A stretch of DNA of 64,000 nt from Alistipes indistinctus YIT 12060 (GTDB lineage: Bacteria > Bacteroidota > Bacteroidia > Bacteroidales > Rikenellaceae), in contig NZ_CP102250.1 in assembly GCF_025144995.1 (NCBI RefSeq), forward strand, positions 2,108,001 through 2,172,000. The letters run 5' to 3'. The translations under genes were made by a program, and so were the position numbers. Every line of letters begins with the position of its first letter. Positions within the stretch are counted from its first letter, which is position 1. This document shows, piece after piece, positions 37,975 through 46,570 of this stretch. The notes below the pieces were generated by a model. That model saw only the letters and a list, made by a program, of their open reading frames with translations, did not search any database and was not told the origin of the DNA.

Positions 37975-39621
37975 TTATCTCTCAGGCGAACGGAAACCCA
38001 CCGCGCGGATCGTGCGGCGCGAACGGTCGAGTTCGGTCTCGACCACCCCGGTCAGCGCGTCCGGAGCGTCGTGGCGGCGGTTGGCCCGGTAGAGGCGGCG
38101 GTAACCGAGCAGGTCGCGCGCGAGTTCCGGCCAGCGTGCCTCCCAGCCCCGCGGCCAGCGTGCGAGGCGCTGCACCGTGGCCGAATTGGAGAGGATGCGC
38201 GCCTCCTTGTTGCGCGACTGGTGCGTCCACGCGATGCGCACCTCCGGCACCAGGCGCCCCACCGCCCGCGCGAAGCCGCGTCCGCCGTTGTTGCTTTCGA
38301 AAAGCGCTTCGCGTACGTCCGCGCGGCGCAGCATCGCGGCCGCCTGCGGTTCGGTCGCCTCCATCGGCTCCGGCGTGTAGAGCGCGTCGGTCAGGTAGAT
38401 CATGCCGTCGCCGCCCACCGCGTAGCAGAGCGAGCAGAGGTAGTCGTCGCCCGTATCGGCGGTGTCGGTGTAGTTGCCGCGTTTGACCACCGTCGCGGGC
38501 AGTTCGTCGTAGGTGGCGAACCCTTCGCCGTAAAGCAATCCCTCTTTTGAGGCCGGGCGCCCCTGGTAGAGCGCTTCGAACAGGTGCGGGTCGAGTCTGC
38601 GCCGCGCGTCGAGCAGCGCGCGCGAATGGCGTGCGGGCCACAGCGCCTCGCCCTTGTCGCGCGGATCGGCCGGAGTGGGCGGCGACTCTTTGATCGCTTC
38701 GAAATTCAGCATCAGCCAGCAGTCGGGCGGCAGCGTGCCGAGCTGAGAAAAGTCGGTCAGCCCGACGACCCGTTCGTGCGCGGCGATGCGTCCGGGCAGG
38801 TCCTCTTCGTGCCAGCGGGTGCCGACGATCAGCTCCTGCGAGCCGTTGTGCAGGCGCGTGCGCGCTACCGCGTTGTACCACTCCCACGCGTTGTCGCGCA
38901 CCAGCGGAGAATTGGCCTCCAGCGCGTCCTTGAACAGGTCGTCGAGGATCAGCAGGTCCACCGTGTTGCCGGTGAGCGATCCTTCGCGCCCGACCGCGAG
39001 CAGGCCGCCGCTTTGCCCGGCGAGGTCGAACTCCTCGGCGGTGCGGACCAGATTTCCGGCCCCGGCGGCGGAAGGGGCGGCAGCCTCTTTTTTGTTTCCG
39101 GTACCTCCGTGCAGCGGTTTGAGCCGGGTGTCCGGGAAAAGTTCTGCGTAGGGAGCGCTGTCGATCAGCTGCTGGATGCGGCGGTTAAAGCGCGACGCGA
39201 GCCGCAGGTTGTACGACGCGAGCGCGATGCGCAGGCCGGGGCGGATGCCCAGCGCATAGGCGGGCAACAACACCGAAGAGCCGAGCGACTTGCCGTGCTG
39301 CGGCGGTACCGAGACGATCAGCCGCCTGACGAGCCCTTTGGCAAAGGCGTCCAAGGTACGGTAATAGGCGGTGTGGAAAGGTGTCGGGCAGAAGCCGGGA
39401 ACGCACCGTCGCGCGAAGTCCGGCAGGCTGCGCCGCGCCAGTTCGCTCTGGACTGCCCGGCGCGTGATTGTCAGCCGGGGCCGGGGATCGGGAACGGAAT
39501 GCAAGTTTATAGCGGCGGCCGGACTGGTGCTCGGGGTCGGAGTTCGGCCCGGGGCGGTATCCGGGAAGGTCTCGCCGGAGCCGGGTGGCTGCGGGGTGTT
39601 TGCGGGAAAGGTTTCGTTCAT
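37975..39621 (-). CDS. phage terminase large subunit
   Basis: The terminase ATPase-nuclease drives phage DNA packaging. I use the ATG at 39621 (MNETFPANTPQPPGSG), 548 residues; the first 50 are Pro/Thr-rich and poorly conserved. The ATPase has the Walker A-like PPQHGKS (about 110-116), the Walker B LLILDD and the coupling-type segment VGTRWHEEDLPG. The C-terminal half has RNase H-like nuclease features, including DALYTPEP, FESNNGGRGFAR and HDAPDALTGVV. No portal, capsid or tail gene is near, so it is an orphan. The reading frame is intact, which argues against simple decay. Confidence 0.85.
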   Translation of the reverse strand: MNETFPANTPQPPGSGETFPDTAPGRTPTPSTSPAAAINLHSVPDPRPRLTITRRAVQSELARRSLPDFARRCVPGFCPTPFHTAYYRTLDAFAKGLVRRLIVSVPPQHGKSLGSSVLLPAYALGIRPGLRIALASYNLRLASRFNRRIQQLIDSAPYAELFPDTRLKPLHGGTGNKKEAAAPSAAGAGNLVRTAEEFDLAGQSGGLLAVGREGSLTGNTVDLLILDDLFKDALEANSPLVRDNAWEWYNAVARTRLHNGSQELIVGTRWHEEDLPGRIAAHERVVGLTDFSQLGTLPPDCWLMLNFEAIKESPPTPADPRDKGEALWPARHSRALLDARRRLDPHLFEALYQGRPASKEGLLYGEGFATYDELPATVVKRGNYTDTADTGDDYLCSLCYAVGGDGMIYLTDALYTPEPMEATEPQAAAMLRRADVREALFESNNGGRGFARAVGRLVPEVRIAWTHQSRNKEARILSNSATVQRLARWPRGWEARWPELARDLLGYRRLYRANRRHDAPDALTGVVETELDRSRRTIRAVGFRSPER

Positions 39622-40354
39622 CGTGCGGGTCGGGGCTGGGGTTGAGGCCGGCTTCGGTTTGAGGTTTGGTTTCGGCTGCGGGCATCGCGGCGCGCCATTC
39701 GGGCAGTGCGGAGAGTTCGGCCAGCGCGGCATCGGAGAGCGTCGAGAGGTCGACCGGCGTATCGCCGCCGGGCGCGCCGTCGTCCGGCGGTGCGCCCGGG
39801 GTGCGGGGAGTGTTCGCGCCGCTGCGTTCCGGGCTGGTTTTGCCTGCTGCGTTTTTCACGGCTGGGCCCGGAACGGGCTTCGCCTGCCACCGGTCCGGGT
39901 TCAGGTTCGTCAGTGCGAAGAGGATCGCGTCGAGGTCGGGTGCGACCGTGCGGCGCGTCACCACCTCGCTCTTGAGCCGCCGCCCGCCCTCCGGATCGGG
40001 TTCGTACGTGCGTTTGACCTCCTGCATCGTATAGCCCCTGACACAGCGGGCCAGTCCTTGCAGCGCCTTCTTTTCGAGCGCACAGCGCTGCGCCTCGCCG
40101 GGCGGGTACCCCGTTTCGGTTTTGACGGTTGCTGTTTCCGGTACGGCTGTTTTCGGAACTTTTGCATTCGGGTTTCCCGAACCGGGAAACCCTTCGCACG
40201 GGAGCGCCTGTCCCGGAGCGCCGGTTCCGGCGGAGGGAGGGCCGGGCGATTCCGCTCTGTCGGCAAGGACCCTGTTTTCGGTCAGCTGCCACCCTTCAGG
40301 CAGCTCCAGGTTCCAGAGGCCTGCCACGCAGGGATTTACAAGATTTGATTGCAT
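39185..40354 (-). CDS. terminase small subunit-like protein
   Basis: The frame is open for 389 residues. Residues about 95-170 (ALEKKALQGLARCVRGYTMQEVKRTYE, then VVTRRTVAPDLDAILFALTNLNPDRWQ) match the C-terminal pattern of phage small-terminase proteins in Bacteroidetes. The N-terminal 90 residues show no helix-turn-helix and are low-complexity. The last 145 codons overlap the terminase large-subunit frame and are rich in Arg and Ala; they may be a chance continuation or the result of a frameshift that removed the proper stop. The start at 40354 (MQSNLVNPCVAG) is uncertain. Confidence 0.5.
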   Translation of the reverse strand: MQSNLVNPCVAGLWNLELPEGWQLTENRVLADRAESPGPPSAGTGAPGQALPCEGFPGSGNPNAKVPKTAVPETATVKTETGYPPGEAQRCALEKKALQGLARCVRGYTMQEVKRTYEPDPEGGRRLKSEVVTRRTVAPDLDAILFALTNLNPDRWQAKPVPGPAVKNAAGKTSPERSGANTPRTPGAPPDDGAPGGDTPVDLSTLSDAALAELSALPEWRAAMPAAETKPQTEAGLNPSPDPHDERNLSRKHPAATRLRRDLPGYRPGPNSDPEHQSGRRYKLAFRSRSPAPADNHAPGSPERTGAAQPAGLRATVRSRLLPDTFPHRLLPYLGRLCQRARQAADRLGTAAARQVARLFGVVARLCAGHPPRPAHRARVVQPAARVAL

Positions 40355-40734
40355 TTCGATCGGGTTGTTTGGACGGAGCGGCAGGAGTCCAACCTGCCGG
40401 ACGGAAGATCGTCCGCGGTTCCGGCCCTGACGGGCGTCCCCGTGCCGAAGGGGGCCGGAAGGTCGAGAGGCGGGGCGTCCCCCGGTGGGCGGGTGTCTCT
40501 CGCGGCGTCGCCTGACGCATGCGCTCCGTGATGCGGATACCCGAAGAAATTTCCGGGTCCGGGCTTGGATTTTCCGTGGAAAATCCGTTTATTGAAGATG
40601 TTTTCTGAACGTTCTTTGCTTGTGCTCCGGCTGTTTCCTGCTATGCGGGCGGGCTGCCCGGCATTGCCGGGCAGCGTATTCTGCCGGCGGAGCAAGCAAG
40701 GAACGCGCAGGGTGAAGAAGTAGTCGGTCGTGCG
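40355..40734 (-). other. spacer inside the phage-derived block
   Basis: G/C-rich sequence upstream of the terminase genes. I find no convincing gene and no TAnnTTTG element on either strand. Confidence 0.4.
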
Positions 40735-41007
40735 TTAGGCTTCGAGAAAACGGCTCAGCTCGCTCCAGCTGAAATCGGTGAGCACTTCGCCGTCGCGTTG
40801 GTGCAGGTGGTATTCCCACCACACGGGCGTGGCCGATGCGAGGCGTCCCGTGTCGGGGTCGTTGCGCAGGATCAGCGTGCAGGTGAGCGTGGAGTAGAAC
40901 TCTTCGGTGTCGTATTCGAGCTGGCCGTTGAAGAACTCCTTCCCGGTGAGTTCGTCGCGCAGCTGTGCGGCAATGGCCTGGTAAGTTTGGTCGTCGATGG
41001 AAATCAT
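40735..41007 (-). CDS. small conserved Bacteroidales protein
   Basis: A 90-residue acidic protein from the ATG at 41007 (MISIDDQTYQAIAAQL). It has the pattern FFNGQLEYDTEEFYSTLTCTLILRN and a VWWEYHLHQRDGEVLTDFSWSEL end. I recall similar small proteins of unknown function in Bacteroides, often near phage-type regulators, but I assign no function. It is divergent from the S24 repressor gene and lies between it and the terminase genes. Confidence 0.65.
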   Translation of the reverse strand: MISIDDQTYQAIAAQLRDELTGKEFFNGQLEYDTEEFYSTLTCTLILRNDPDTGRLASATPVWWEYHLHQRDGEVLTDFSWSELSRFLEA

Positions 41008-41107
41008 GGTCGTGTCGTTTTTTACAAAAGTAGCCTGCCGGGAGATTGGCTGATTATACAATTCTTGAATTTCCGGACGTGAAACAAAAGAATTGACTGC
41101 CACTGTA

Positions 41108-41139
41108 TTTGGTTAATAAAATAAAACCTCTTAACTTTG
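41108..41139 (+). promoter_or_regulatory. promoter of the S24 repressor gene
   Basis: TTTG at 41108-41111, exactly 20 bp, and TAACTTTG at 41132-41139, a perfect consensus. The predicted start is near 41146, giving a leader of about 70 nt. Confidence 0.7.
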
Positions 41140-41177
41140 TCTTACAAATATAAGTTCAAATTTTGGATTTTGTACTC

Positions 41178-41202
41178 TTTTTGCAAGAAATAATTGCAAA
41201 AA
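41178..41202 (+). promoter_or_regulatory. palindromic operator before the S24 repressor gene
   Basis: Perfect 9-bp arms TTTTTGCAA and TTGCAAAAA separated by 7 bp, ending 13 bases before the start codon. It is a likely autorepression site. It overlaps the leader, not the promoter core. Confidence 0.55.
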
Positions 41203-41215
41203 AAATCTTTTCGAT

Positions 41216-41887
41216 ATGAGGGAGCGATTGAGGTTGATACGCAAAGAGTTGGGGTTGACGCAAGAGGCGCTTGCCCAAAAATTGGGCATCGGGAAGAGTG
41301 CGCTGTCGATGATCGAGACCGGCCGCGCATCGCTTTCGGAACGAAATAAAAATATTATTGTTCAGGAATTGAACGTTAATCCCGAGTGGCTCGAAACCGG
41401 ACAGGGGCAGATGTTTTTCGAACAGCGGCCCGAGGCGGTCTTCACGAACCGCACCGACCGCAGACTGCCCACGCAGAGCGTACCCCTCTATAATATAGAG
41501 GGAACCGCCGGGCTGGTGCCGCTTTTCCTGGACCGGGAGTCGGTGCGCCCGGTCGACTACATCCACATTCCGAACCTGCCCCGCTGCGACGGTGCGATCT
41601 ACGTGGTGGGCGACAGCATGTATCCGCTGCTCAAGAGCGGCGACATCGTGCTCTACAAGCAGGTAAGCGGCATCGAGAACATCTTCTGGGGGGACATGTA
41701 CCTGCTCTCGATCGATATCGACGGCGAGGAGTACGTGACGGTCAAGTATATCCAGAAGTCCGAAAACGAGGGGTGCGTGAAGCTCGTGAGCCAGAACCCG
41801 CACCATGCCGACAAGGAGGTACCGGTCGAGCGGATCCGTGCGCTGGCGTTCGTCAAGGCGAGCATCCGCATGAACTCGATCCGGTAG
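41216..41887 (+). CDS. phage-type repressor: XRE helix-turn-helix with S24 peptidase domain
   Basis: A 223-residue protein of the CI/LexA-like class. Residues 1-55 are an XRE helix-turn-helix (LGLTQEALAQKLGIGKSALSMIETGR). The C-terminal S24 domain has the catalytic serine S134 (VGDSMYPLL) and lysine K177 (VTVKYIQK). A candidate self-cleavage site is A98-G99 (IEGTAGLVPL). It should be inactivated by RecA-stimulated self-cleavage after DNA damage, as in its family. Its presence next to terminase genes supports a phage origin. Its own promoter and a palindromic operator lie upstream. Confidence 0.9.
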   Translation: MRERLRLIRKELGLTQEALAQKLGIGKSALSMIETGRASLSERNKNIIVQELNVNPEWLETGQGQMFFEQRPEAVFTNRTDRRLPTQSVPLYNIEGTAGLVPLFLDRESVRPVDYIHIPNLPRCDGAIYVVGDSMYPLLKSGDIVLYKQVSGIENIFWGDMYLLSIDIDGEEYVTVKYIQKSENEGCVKLVSQNPHHADKEVPVERIRALAFVKASIRMNSIR

Positions 41888-42038
41888 CGCGCGGCGGGGT
41901 GGCGCAGGAATCCGCCCGATTGAATCCGGGGGCGGCGGCACGGATACAATAGAGGTGTAATAGATATGGACAAGAAAATGTTTCGGGTACGGGCCGAAGT
42001 CCGGCACTCCCGGAGCGTGACAAAATAACCCAACCGAT

Positions 42039-42701
42039 ATGGACGTAAAGATATCGCCCCGCTGGAAAGAGCTGCTCGGGGCCGAGTTTGAAAAACCCTA
42101 TTTTGCCGAGCTGGTGCGGTTTGTCAAACAGGAGTATGCCACGCGGCGCGTTTTTCCCGCCGGGCGCAACATTTTCCATGCGTTCGACATGTGCGACCCG
42201 GACGACATCAAAGTGGTCGTGATCGGGCAGGATCCTTACCACGGCGAGGGGCAGGCGCACGGGCTCTGTTTCTCGGTGAACGACGGCGTGCCGTTTCCGC
42301 CGTCGCTGGTCAATATATTCCAGGAGGTGCGCGACGATACCGGGGCCGCCGTGCCCGCGAGCGGCAACCTCGACCGCTGGGCGTCGCAGGGCGTGCTGCT
42401 GCTCAACGCGGTGCTGACCGTGCGCGCACACGAGCCCGCCTCGCATGCCGGCAGGGGCTGGGAACAGTTCACCGATGCGGTGGTGCGTGCGATCGCCGCG
42501 CACCGCGACCGGGTCGTCTACATGTTGTGGGGCTCTTACGCGCAGCGCAAGGGCGCGATCGTCGATCCGGCGCGCAACTGTATCCTCAAGGCGGTGCATC
42601 CGTCGCCGCTGTCGGCGTACCGGGGCTTTTTCGGCTGCCGCCACTTCTCGCAGGCGAACGCCTACCTCGAGGCCAACGGCCGCACGCCGGTCGTGTGGTA
42701 A
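42039..42701 (+). CDS. ung: uracil-DNA glycosylase (family 1)
   Basis: Excises uracil from DNA, starting base-excision repair. The 220-residue protein has the catalytic-water motif GQDPYHG with D65, and the second active motif HPSPLSAYRGFFGCRHFS with H187. The length is typical. It starts 151 bases after the repressor gene, in the same direction; co-regulation with the phage block is not evident. Confidence 0.96.
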   Translation: MDVKISPRWKELLGAEFEKPYFAELVRFVKQEYATRRVFPAGRNIFHAFDMCDPDDIKVVVIGQDPYHGEGQAHGLCFSVNDGVPFPPSLVNIFQEVRDDTGAAVPASGNLDRWASQGVLLLNAVLTVRAHEPASHAGRGWEQFTDAVVRAIAAHRDRVVYMLWGSYAQRKGAIVDPARNCILKAVHPSPLSAYRGFFGCRHFSQANAYLEANGRTPVVW

Positions 42702-42862
42702 AGCCGCCGGGAGCGCCGGTTCCGCAGGAAAAGAGGGGATTACCTGCCGCATAGACCGGACTGCGGGATAAACGGCGACGATAGAATGTACGGCCGGAAC
42801 GGGGATAGGTGCAACCGTCCGGGAAATTTCCCGTGCCGGGACGGGGGGAAGATTATAGTCGC

Positions 42863-42900
42863 ATGCAACAAGCCACAGTCTTGACTGTGGCTTGTTGCAT
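42863..42900 (+). terminator. long perfect hairpin after ung
   Basis: Perfect 18-bp arms starting ATGCAACAAG and ending CTTGTTGCAT with a TT apex. There is no T-run after it, so termination is likely but unproven. The rest of the 42702-43033 spacer holds no visible gene. Confidence 0.6.
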
Positions 42901-43033
42901 CGGGTGGATGCATGGATGGCCGTGAGGTAATTTATGTCGTATTGTTGCTTTCTCGCATTTGCGTGCCGGGCAGCCTGCCGAACCGGCCTGAATCATTTTG
43001 TCTGAGCCGATTTTGATATCCTGCGATATTTCA

Positions 43034-43065
43034 TTTGCAGTTCTCGTAAAAATAGCTTATATTTC
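43034..43065 (+). promoter_or_regulatory. promoter of the lipoprotein and paralogue-array operon
   Basis: TTTG at 43034-43037, 20 bp, and TATATTTC at 43058-43065 (one mismatch). The predicted start is near 43072, giving a leader of about 73 nt and supporting ATG 43145. Confidence 0.6.
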
Positions 43066-43144
43066 AAGTAATTGGAAGACGCTGAACCCCGATCCGACAT
43101 CTGACCGTTCGATTACTACCTTTTCACCCGATAATGTTTTGATC

Positions 43145-44656
43145 ATGAAAAAAACTTTTATCGTAATCGCGGTAGTGAGCGTATTGCTTACCGTCTTTGC
43201 CGCCTGTGTGAAGGAACAGTATCCGCAACCGGATGATATTTCCGCGGTACCGGAGGGCATGATTACGGTCGACGAAGCCAAAATCTATTTCTTCCGGCAT
43301 TCCGACGGTTCGGTTTCGGCCTTGAACCGGGATCGATTGTATCTGCAAAATGCGTTCTTTGCTGTGTCCGGTGGCGATACTGCGGGCGTTCTCACGAAAA
43401 CTTTTGCGACCTCATCCCGCTCCGGGCTGCCCCTTTGGGAAGAGGCTGTGGTGATCGTCAACCCAAAATATTCCACGTTGCGGGTGCCCTTGTCCGAGAA
43501 TGTGTCCGGAATTTCGCGGATAGGTTTCGGAGACGATAAAAACCGGATCGAATATCGCGAGGCCCGCACCCGGTCCAGCCTGATTGTGCAAATGCTGCAT
43601 GAAGACGGCCGTATAAGGCAGTATGTCGAAACCGTTATCCGGTCGGATCGCAGTCTGACCGGGGATTCTTACGTGCTGATTACCGATGTTGCGGGCGAAT
43701 TCCTGTGGTGCGACCGATGGAAAAACGGGAAACGGACGGATATGGCGCTGGTGGGTAGCAGTTTGCCATCTTCTGCATCTGCCGACAGCCAGAAATTGCT
43801 CTTGTACGGCATATCGCTGAGGTCTATCTGGGACACCAACGAATTGGGCGAGGTGGGTGTTCCGGCACGTCCGTGTCCGAGTTGCCGTCACGACCCCTGC
43901 ACCTGTTGTTACCGTTGCGGGCACGATCCCTGCGTCTGCTGCACGACGTGCAACAAATATCCGTGCGAGTGCTGGATCTGTCCGCATTGCGGCAGCAAGT
44001 TCTGCGATGGAAAGCAGTGTCAGGCGCCTCCGGATAAACCCGACCCCGGCGATCCCGGCGGCAGCGGTTCAGACCGTCCGGAATCGCCCGGTTTTCCGCT
44101 GGTCAATATGAAAATGGATACGGCCACGCAAAAGAAACTCAATAAATTACTCAAAAAAATCCATGAGGACTGCATGGGGCAAAAGTTGCTGGCCGCGTTG
44201 AATTATAATTTCAATAGAGAACTTACGATCAAGTACAATCCGGATATTATGGTAACCGCACGCGTCAACGGCGTCTATACTCAATCCACGCATACGATTA
44301 CCATAGGCACGGAATCCCTGTCTACGTTTACCGAAGAGCTTTTTCACGCCTACCAGGGGTACGATCCTGCAAAACCCTATACTACCGACGCCAAGCTTAA
44401 TTACGAGGTGGAAGCGAAAGTAGCGGCAACGCAAATTAAACAGCGTGCTGGTGAGTTTGCAAAAGGAGGTTCTTTAGAAAGAGAATACGAGAAAATGTTT
44501 TTAAGCTATGCTAGAACTCCTTCTGCCACACAATACACCCATATCGTTTATATTTTACGCAAAATTGGCTACAAAACACAGGAATATCCCGAAAACTCTG
44601 CTTACCGGAGTATCGATGCCCTGAAAAGTCTGTCCGTCGATTGCAATCACGATTAA
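43145..44656 (+). CDS. cysteine-rich lipoprotein with a C-terminal EExxHAxQ domain
   Basis: 503 residues. The N-terminus is a lipoprotein signal with lipobox cysteine C21 (VFAAC). Residues about 50-240 are a beta-rich region. Residues about 240-294 hold some 19 cysteines in repeats of the type CRHDPCTCC, CGHDPCVCC and CPHCGSKFC, perhaps metal-binding knuckles, followed by a Pro/Gly/Asp hinge. The C-terminal domain (about 325-503) has SLSTFTEELFHAYQGY at about 391-406. The motif E397-E-L-F-H401 looks like an HExxH peptidase motif with the first His replaced by Glu, and a second acidic patch (NYEVEAKVA) lies downstream. Peptidase ancestry is inference. It is followed after 11 bases by the paralogue array, so they share an operon. 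No specific family is recognised. Confidence 0.7.
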   Translation: MKKTFIVIAVVSVLLTVFAACVKEQYPQPDDISAVPEGMITVDEAKIYFFRHSDGSVSALNRDRLYLQNAFFAVSGGDTAGVLTKTFATSSRSGLPLWEEAVVIVNPKYSTLRVPLSENVSGISRIGFGDDKNRIEYREARTRSSLIVQMLHEDGRIRQYVETVIRSDRSLTGDSYVLITDVAGEFLWCDRWKNGKRTDMALVGSSLPSSASADSQKLLLYGISLRSIWDTNELGEVGVPARPCPSCRHDPCTCCYRCGHDPCVCCTTCNKYPCECWICPHCGSKFCDGKQCQAPPDKPDPGDPGGSGSDRPESPGFPLVNMKMDTATQKKLNKLLKKIHEDCMGQKLLAALNYNFNRELTIKYNPDIMVTARVNGVYTQSTHTITIGTESLSTFTEELFHAYQGYDPAKPYTTDAKLNYEVEAKVAATQIKQRAGEFAKGGSLEREYEKMFLSYARTPSATQYTHIVYILRKIGYKTQEYPENSAYRSIDALKSLSVDCNHD

Positions 44657-44667
44657 AACCGCATATC

Positions 44668-45282
44668 ATGAAACTTTTTTTAGCTTTTTTCCTACTTTGC
44701 CTCATGGGGTTTTCCGCCGTTCCGGTTCTCGGTCAGGTCGGGATGCCGTCCCATTCGATTGTCAACCCCGATTCGGTGAGCCATAACTTTTACGAACGGG
44801 AAACCGTCAAGGGGAATACGATTACCTACAAAGTCGATTATTCCTATCCGATGCTTTACTGTATTGGTAATGCCTGCAATACCCGGCTCGGTGAACTGAT
44901 GTCCTTGAAGGACGGTTCGACTCCCACGGAGCCTGTTGATAGGGGAGGGGATTTGGAAATCACGTCTTTGAATCCCGTTTATCAGGCTTTCCTGGAGACT
45001 TTCACCCCCGAAGAGATTCGTGTGTTGGCTCAGAATGACGAAGTTTTGTTTGTCGGTTATGCGCTGGACGAAACCGGATCGGTACTAGAGATTGATTTTA
45101 CGATAGAGTCCGACCGTCCTCATCTCTATAACATTCCCCCGCAATACCTGGAGCAGCTAGAAACCAAGCTCAAATCTACGGTATCGTATGTGATTCCTCC
45201 GGATATGGCCTATCTGCGGGAGTATAAGTTTATCACCGTTTCCCAGGTTTGTCCGTTTAAAGGCCTTTTGGATAAGCTTTGA
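44668..45282 (+). CDS. secreted tandem paralogue, copy A
   Basis: A 204-residue protein with a Sec signal peptide (MKLFLAFFLLCLMGFSAVPVLGQ), likely cut before or near Gln23. The mature part begins GMPSHSIVNPDSVSHNFYER, followed by KGNTITYKVDYSYPMLYCIG. The C-terminal half has PHLYNIPPQYLEQLETKLKS and MAYLREYKFITVSQ. No known motif is recognised. It belongs to the A-type (YSYPMLY, TPTEPVDRGGDLE) and most resembles copy C. It follows the lipoprotein gene by 11 bases and is the first of five tandem copies. It is AT-richer than the flanking core genes. Confidence 0.75.
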   Translation: MKLFLAFFLLCLMGFSAVPVLGQVGMPSHSIVNPDSVSHNFYERETVKGNTITYKVDYSYPMLYCIGNACNTRLGELMSLKDGSTPTEPVDRGGDLEITSLNPVYQAFLETFTPEEIRVLAQNDEVLFVGYALDETGSVLEIDFTIESDRPHLYNIPPQYLEQLETKLKSTVSYVIPPDMAYLREYKFITVSQVCPFKGLLDKL

Positions 45283-45300
45283 TTTTAATAGGTATCCAGC

Positions 45301-45918
45301 ATGAAACAATACGGGTTCGTTATTCTTTTGTTTTGTCTCGTTGGTTTTTCCTTCGTTCCGGTTTGTGGCCAGATCGGGATGCCGTCCCATTCGATTGTGA
45401 ATCCCGATTCGGTGAGCCATAACTTTTACGAACGGGAAATTGTCAAAGGGAATACGATTACCTATAAAGTCGATTATTCTTTAGGTTCGCTGTATCAGAT
45501 TTCCAACATCAACAACACCCGCGTCGGTGAACTGATGTCTTTGAAGGACGGTTCTATACCCACCAAACCGTTAGGCATAGGTGATGAATTGGACATTGCA
45601 TCTTGGGTGCCGGTTTATTGTGCTTTTCTGGAAACTTTCACGCCGGAGGAAATTCGGGCGCTAGCACGAAATAATGCCTCCCTTAATGTAGGTTATGCTA
45701 TAAACGAGAATGGAACGGTATTAGAAGTCCGCTTTACGATGTTGCGAGACCGTCCACATTTGTATAATATTCCTCCGCAATACTTGGAGAAACTCGAAAT
45801 CCAACTCAAATCTACGGTATCATTTATTATTCCGTCGCATATGCAATATCTGCGTGAATATAAATTTATAACGGTGTCTCAGGATATTTCTTTTTCATGG
45901 CTTGAAAGTAAATTGTGA
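45301..45918 (+). CDS. secreted tandem paralogue, copy B
   Basis: A 205-residue secreted protein (signal MKQYGFVILLFCLVGFSFVP). It belongs to the B-type: YSLGSLYQISNINNTRVGELMSLKDG. Its middle (IPTKPLGIGDELDIASWVPVYCAFLETF) differs most from the other copies. Upstream is the 18-base spacer TTTTAATAGGTATCCAGC type found also before copies D and E. Function unknown. Confidence 0.75.
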   Translation: MKQYGFVILLFCLVGFSFVPVCGQIGMPSHSIVNPDSVSHNFYEREIVKGNTITYKVDYSLGSLYQISNINNTRVGELMSLKDGSIPTKPLGIGDELDIASWVPVYCAFLETFTPEEIRALARNNASLNVGYAINENGTVLEVRFTMLRDRPHLYNIPPQYLEKLEIQLKSTVSFIIPSHMQYLREYKFITVSQDISFSWLESKL

Positions 45919-45937
45919 TTCGAATATGACGTGTAAG

Positions 45938-46552
45938 ATGAAATCTCGGTTCGTCGCTCTTTCGCTTTGTCTCATGGGTTTTTCCTTCGTTCCGGTTCTC
46001 GGCCAGATCGGGATACCGTCCCATTCGATTGTCAACCCCGATTCGGTGAGCCATAACTTTTACGAACGGGAAACCGTCAAGGGGAATACCATTACTTATA
46101 AGATAGATCATTCTTATCCTATGCTTTACCGTATTGGTAATGCCTCTAATACCCGGCTCGGTGAACTGATGTCCTTGAAGGACGGCTCGACTCCCACGGA
46201 GCCTGTCGATAGGGGAGGTGGTTTGGATGTGGTTTTTTTAAAGCCTGTCTATCAGGCTTTCTTGGAGACTTTCACCCCCGAAGAGATGCGAGTGTTGGCA
46301 CAGAATAATGATGTTATACGTATCCGTTATGCTTTAAACGAGAATGGGGTTGTTTTGGAAGTTGGTTTTACGATAGAGTCCGATCGTCCTCATCTGTATA
46401 ATATACCCCCGCAATACTTGGAGAAGTTAGAAACCAAACTCAAATCTACGGTATCGTATATTATCCCTCCGCATATGGCATACCTGCGGGAGTATAAGTT
46501 TATCACCGTTTCTCAAGTTTTCCCATTTAAAAGTCTTTTGGATAAGCTTTGA
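45938..46552 (+). CDS. secreted tandem paralogue, copy C
   Basis: A 204-residue secreted protein (MKSRFVALSLCLMGFSFVPVLGQ). I use ATG 45938 by alignment with copy A; an ATG at 45926 is possible. It is A-type (YSYPMLYRIGNASNTRLGEL). Its start lies exactly 1270 bases after that of copy A, and copy D lies exactly 1270 bases after copy B, showing that an A-B pair was duplicated as a unit. The spacer before it differs from that before B, D and E. Function unknown. Confidence 0.75.
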   Translation: MKSRFVALSLCLMGFSFVPVLGQIGIPSHSIVNPDSVSHNFYERETVKGNTITYKIDHSYPMLYRIGNASNTRLGELMSLKDGSTPTEPVDRGGGLDVVFLKPVYQAFLETFTPEEMRVLAQNNDVIRIRYALNENGVVLEVGFTIESDRPHLYNIPPQYLEKLETKLKSTVSYIIPPHMAYLREYKFITVSQVFPFKSLLDKL

Positions 46553-46570
46553 TTTTAATAGGTATCCAGT

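Noticed and set aside
37975-41887. A complete prophage
   Set aside because: Only packaging and repressor genes are present; no integrase, structural, replication or lysis genes and no clear attachment-site repeats were found.
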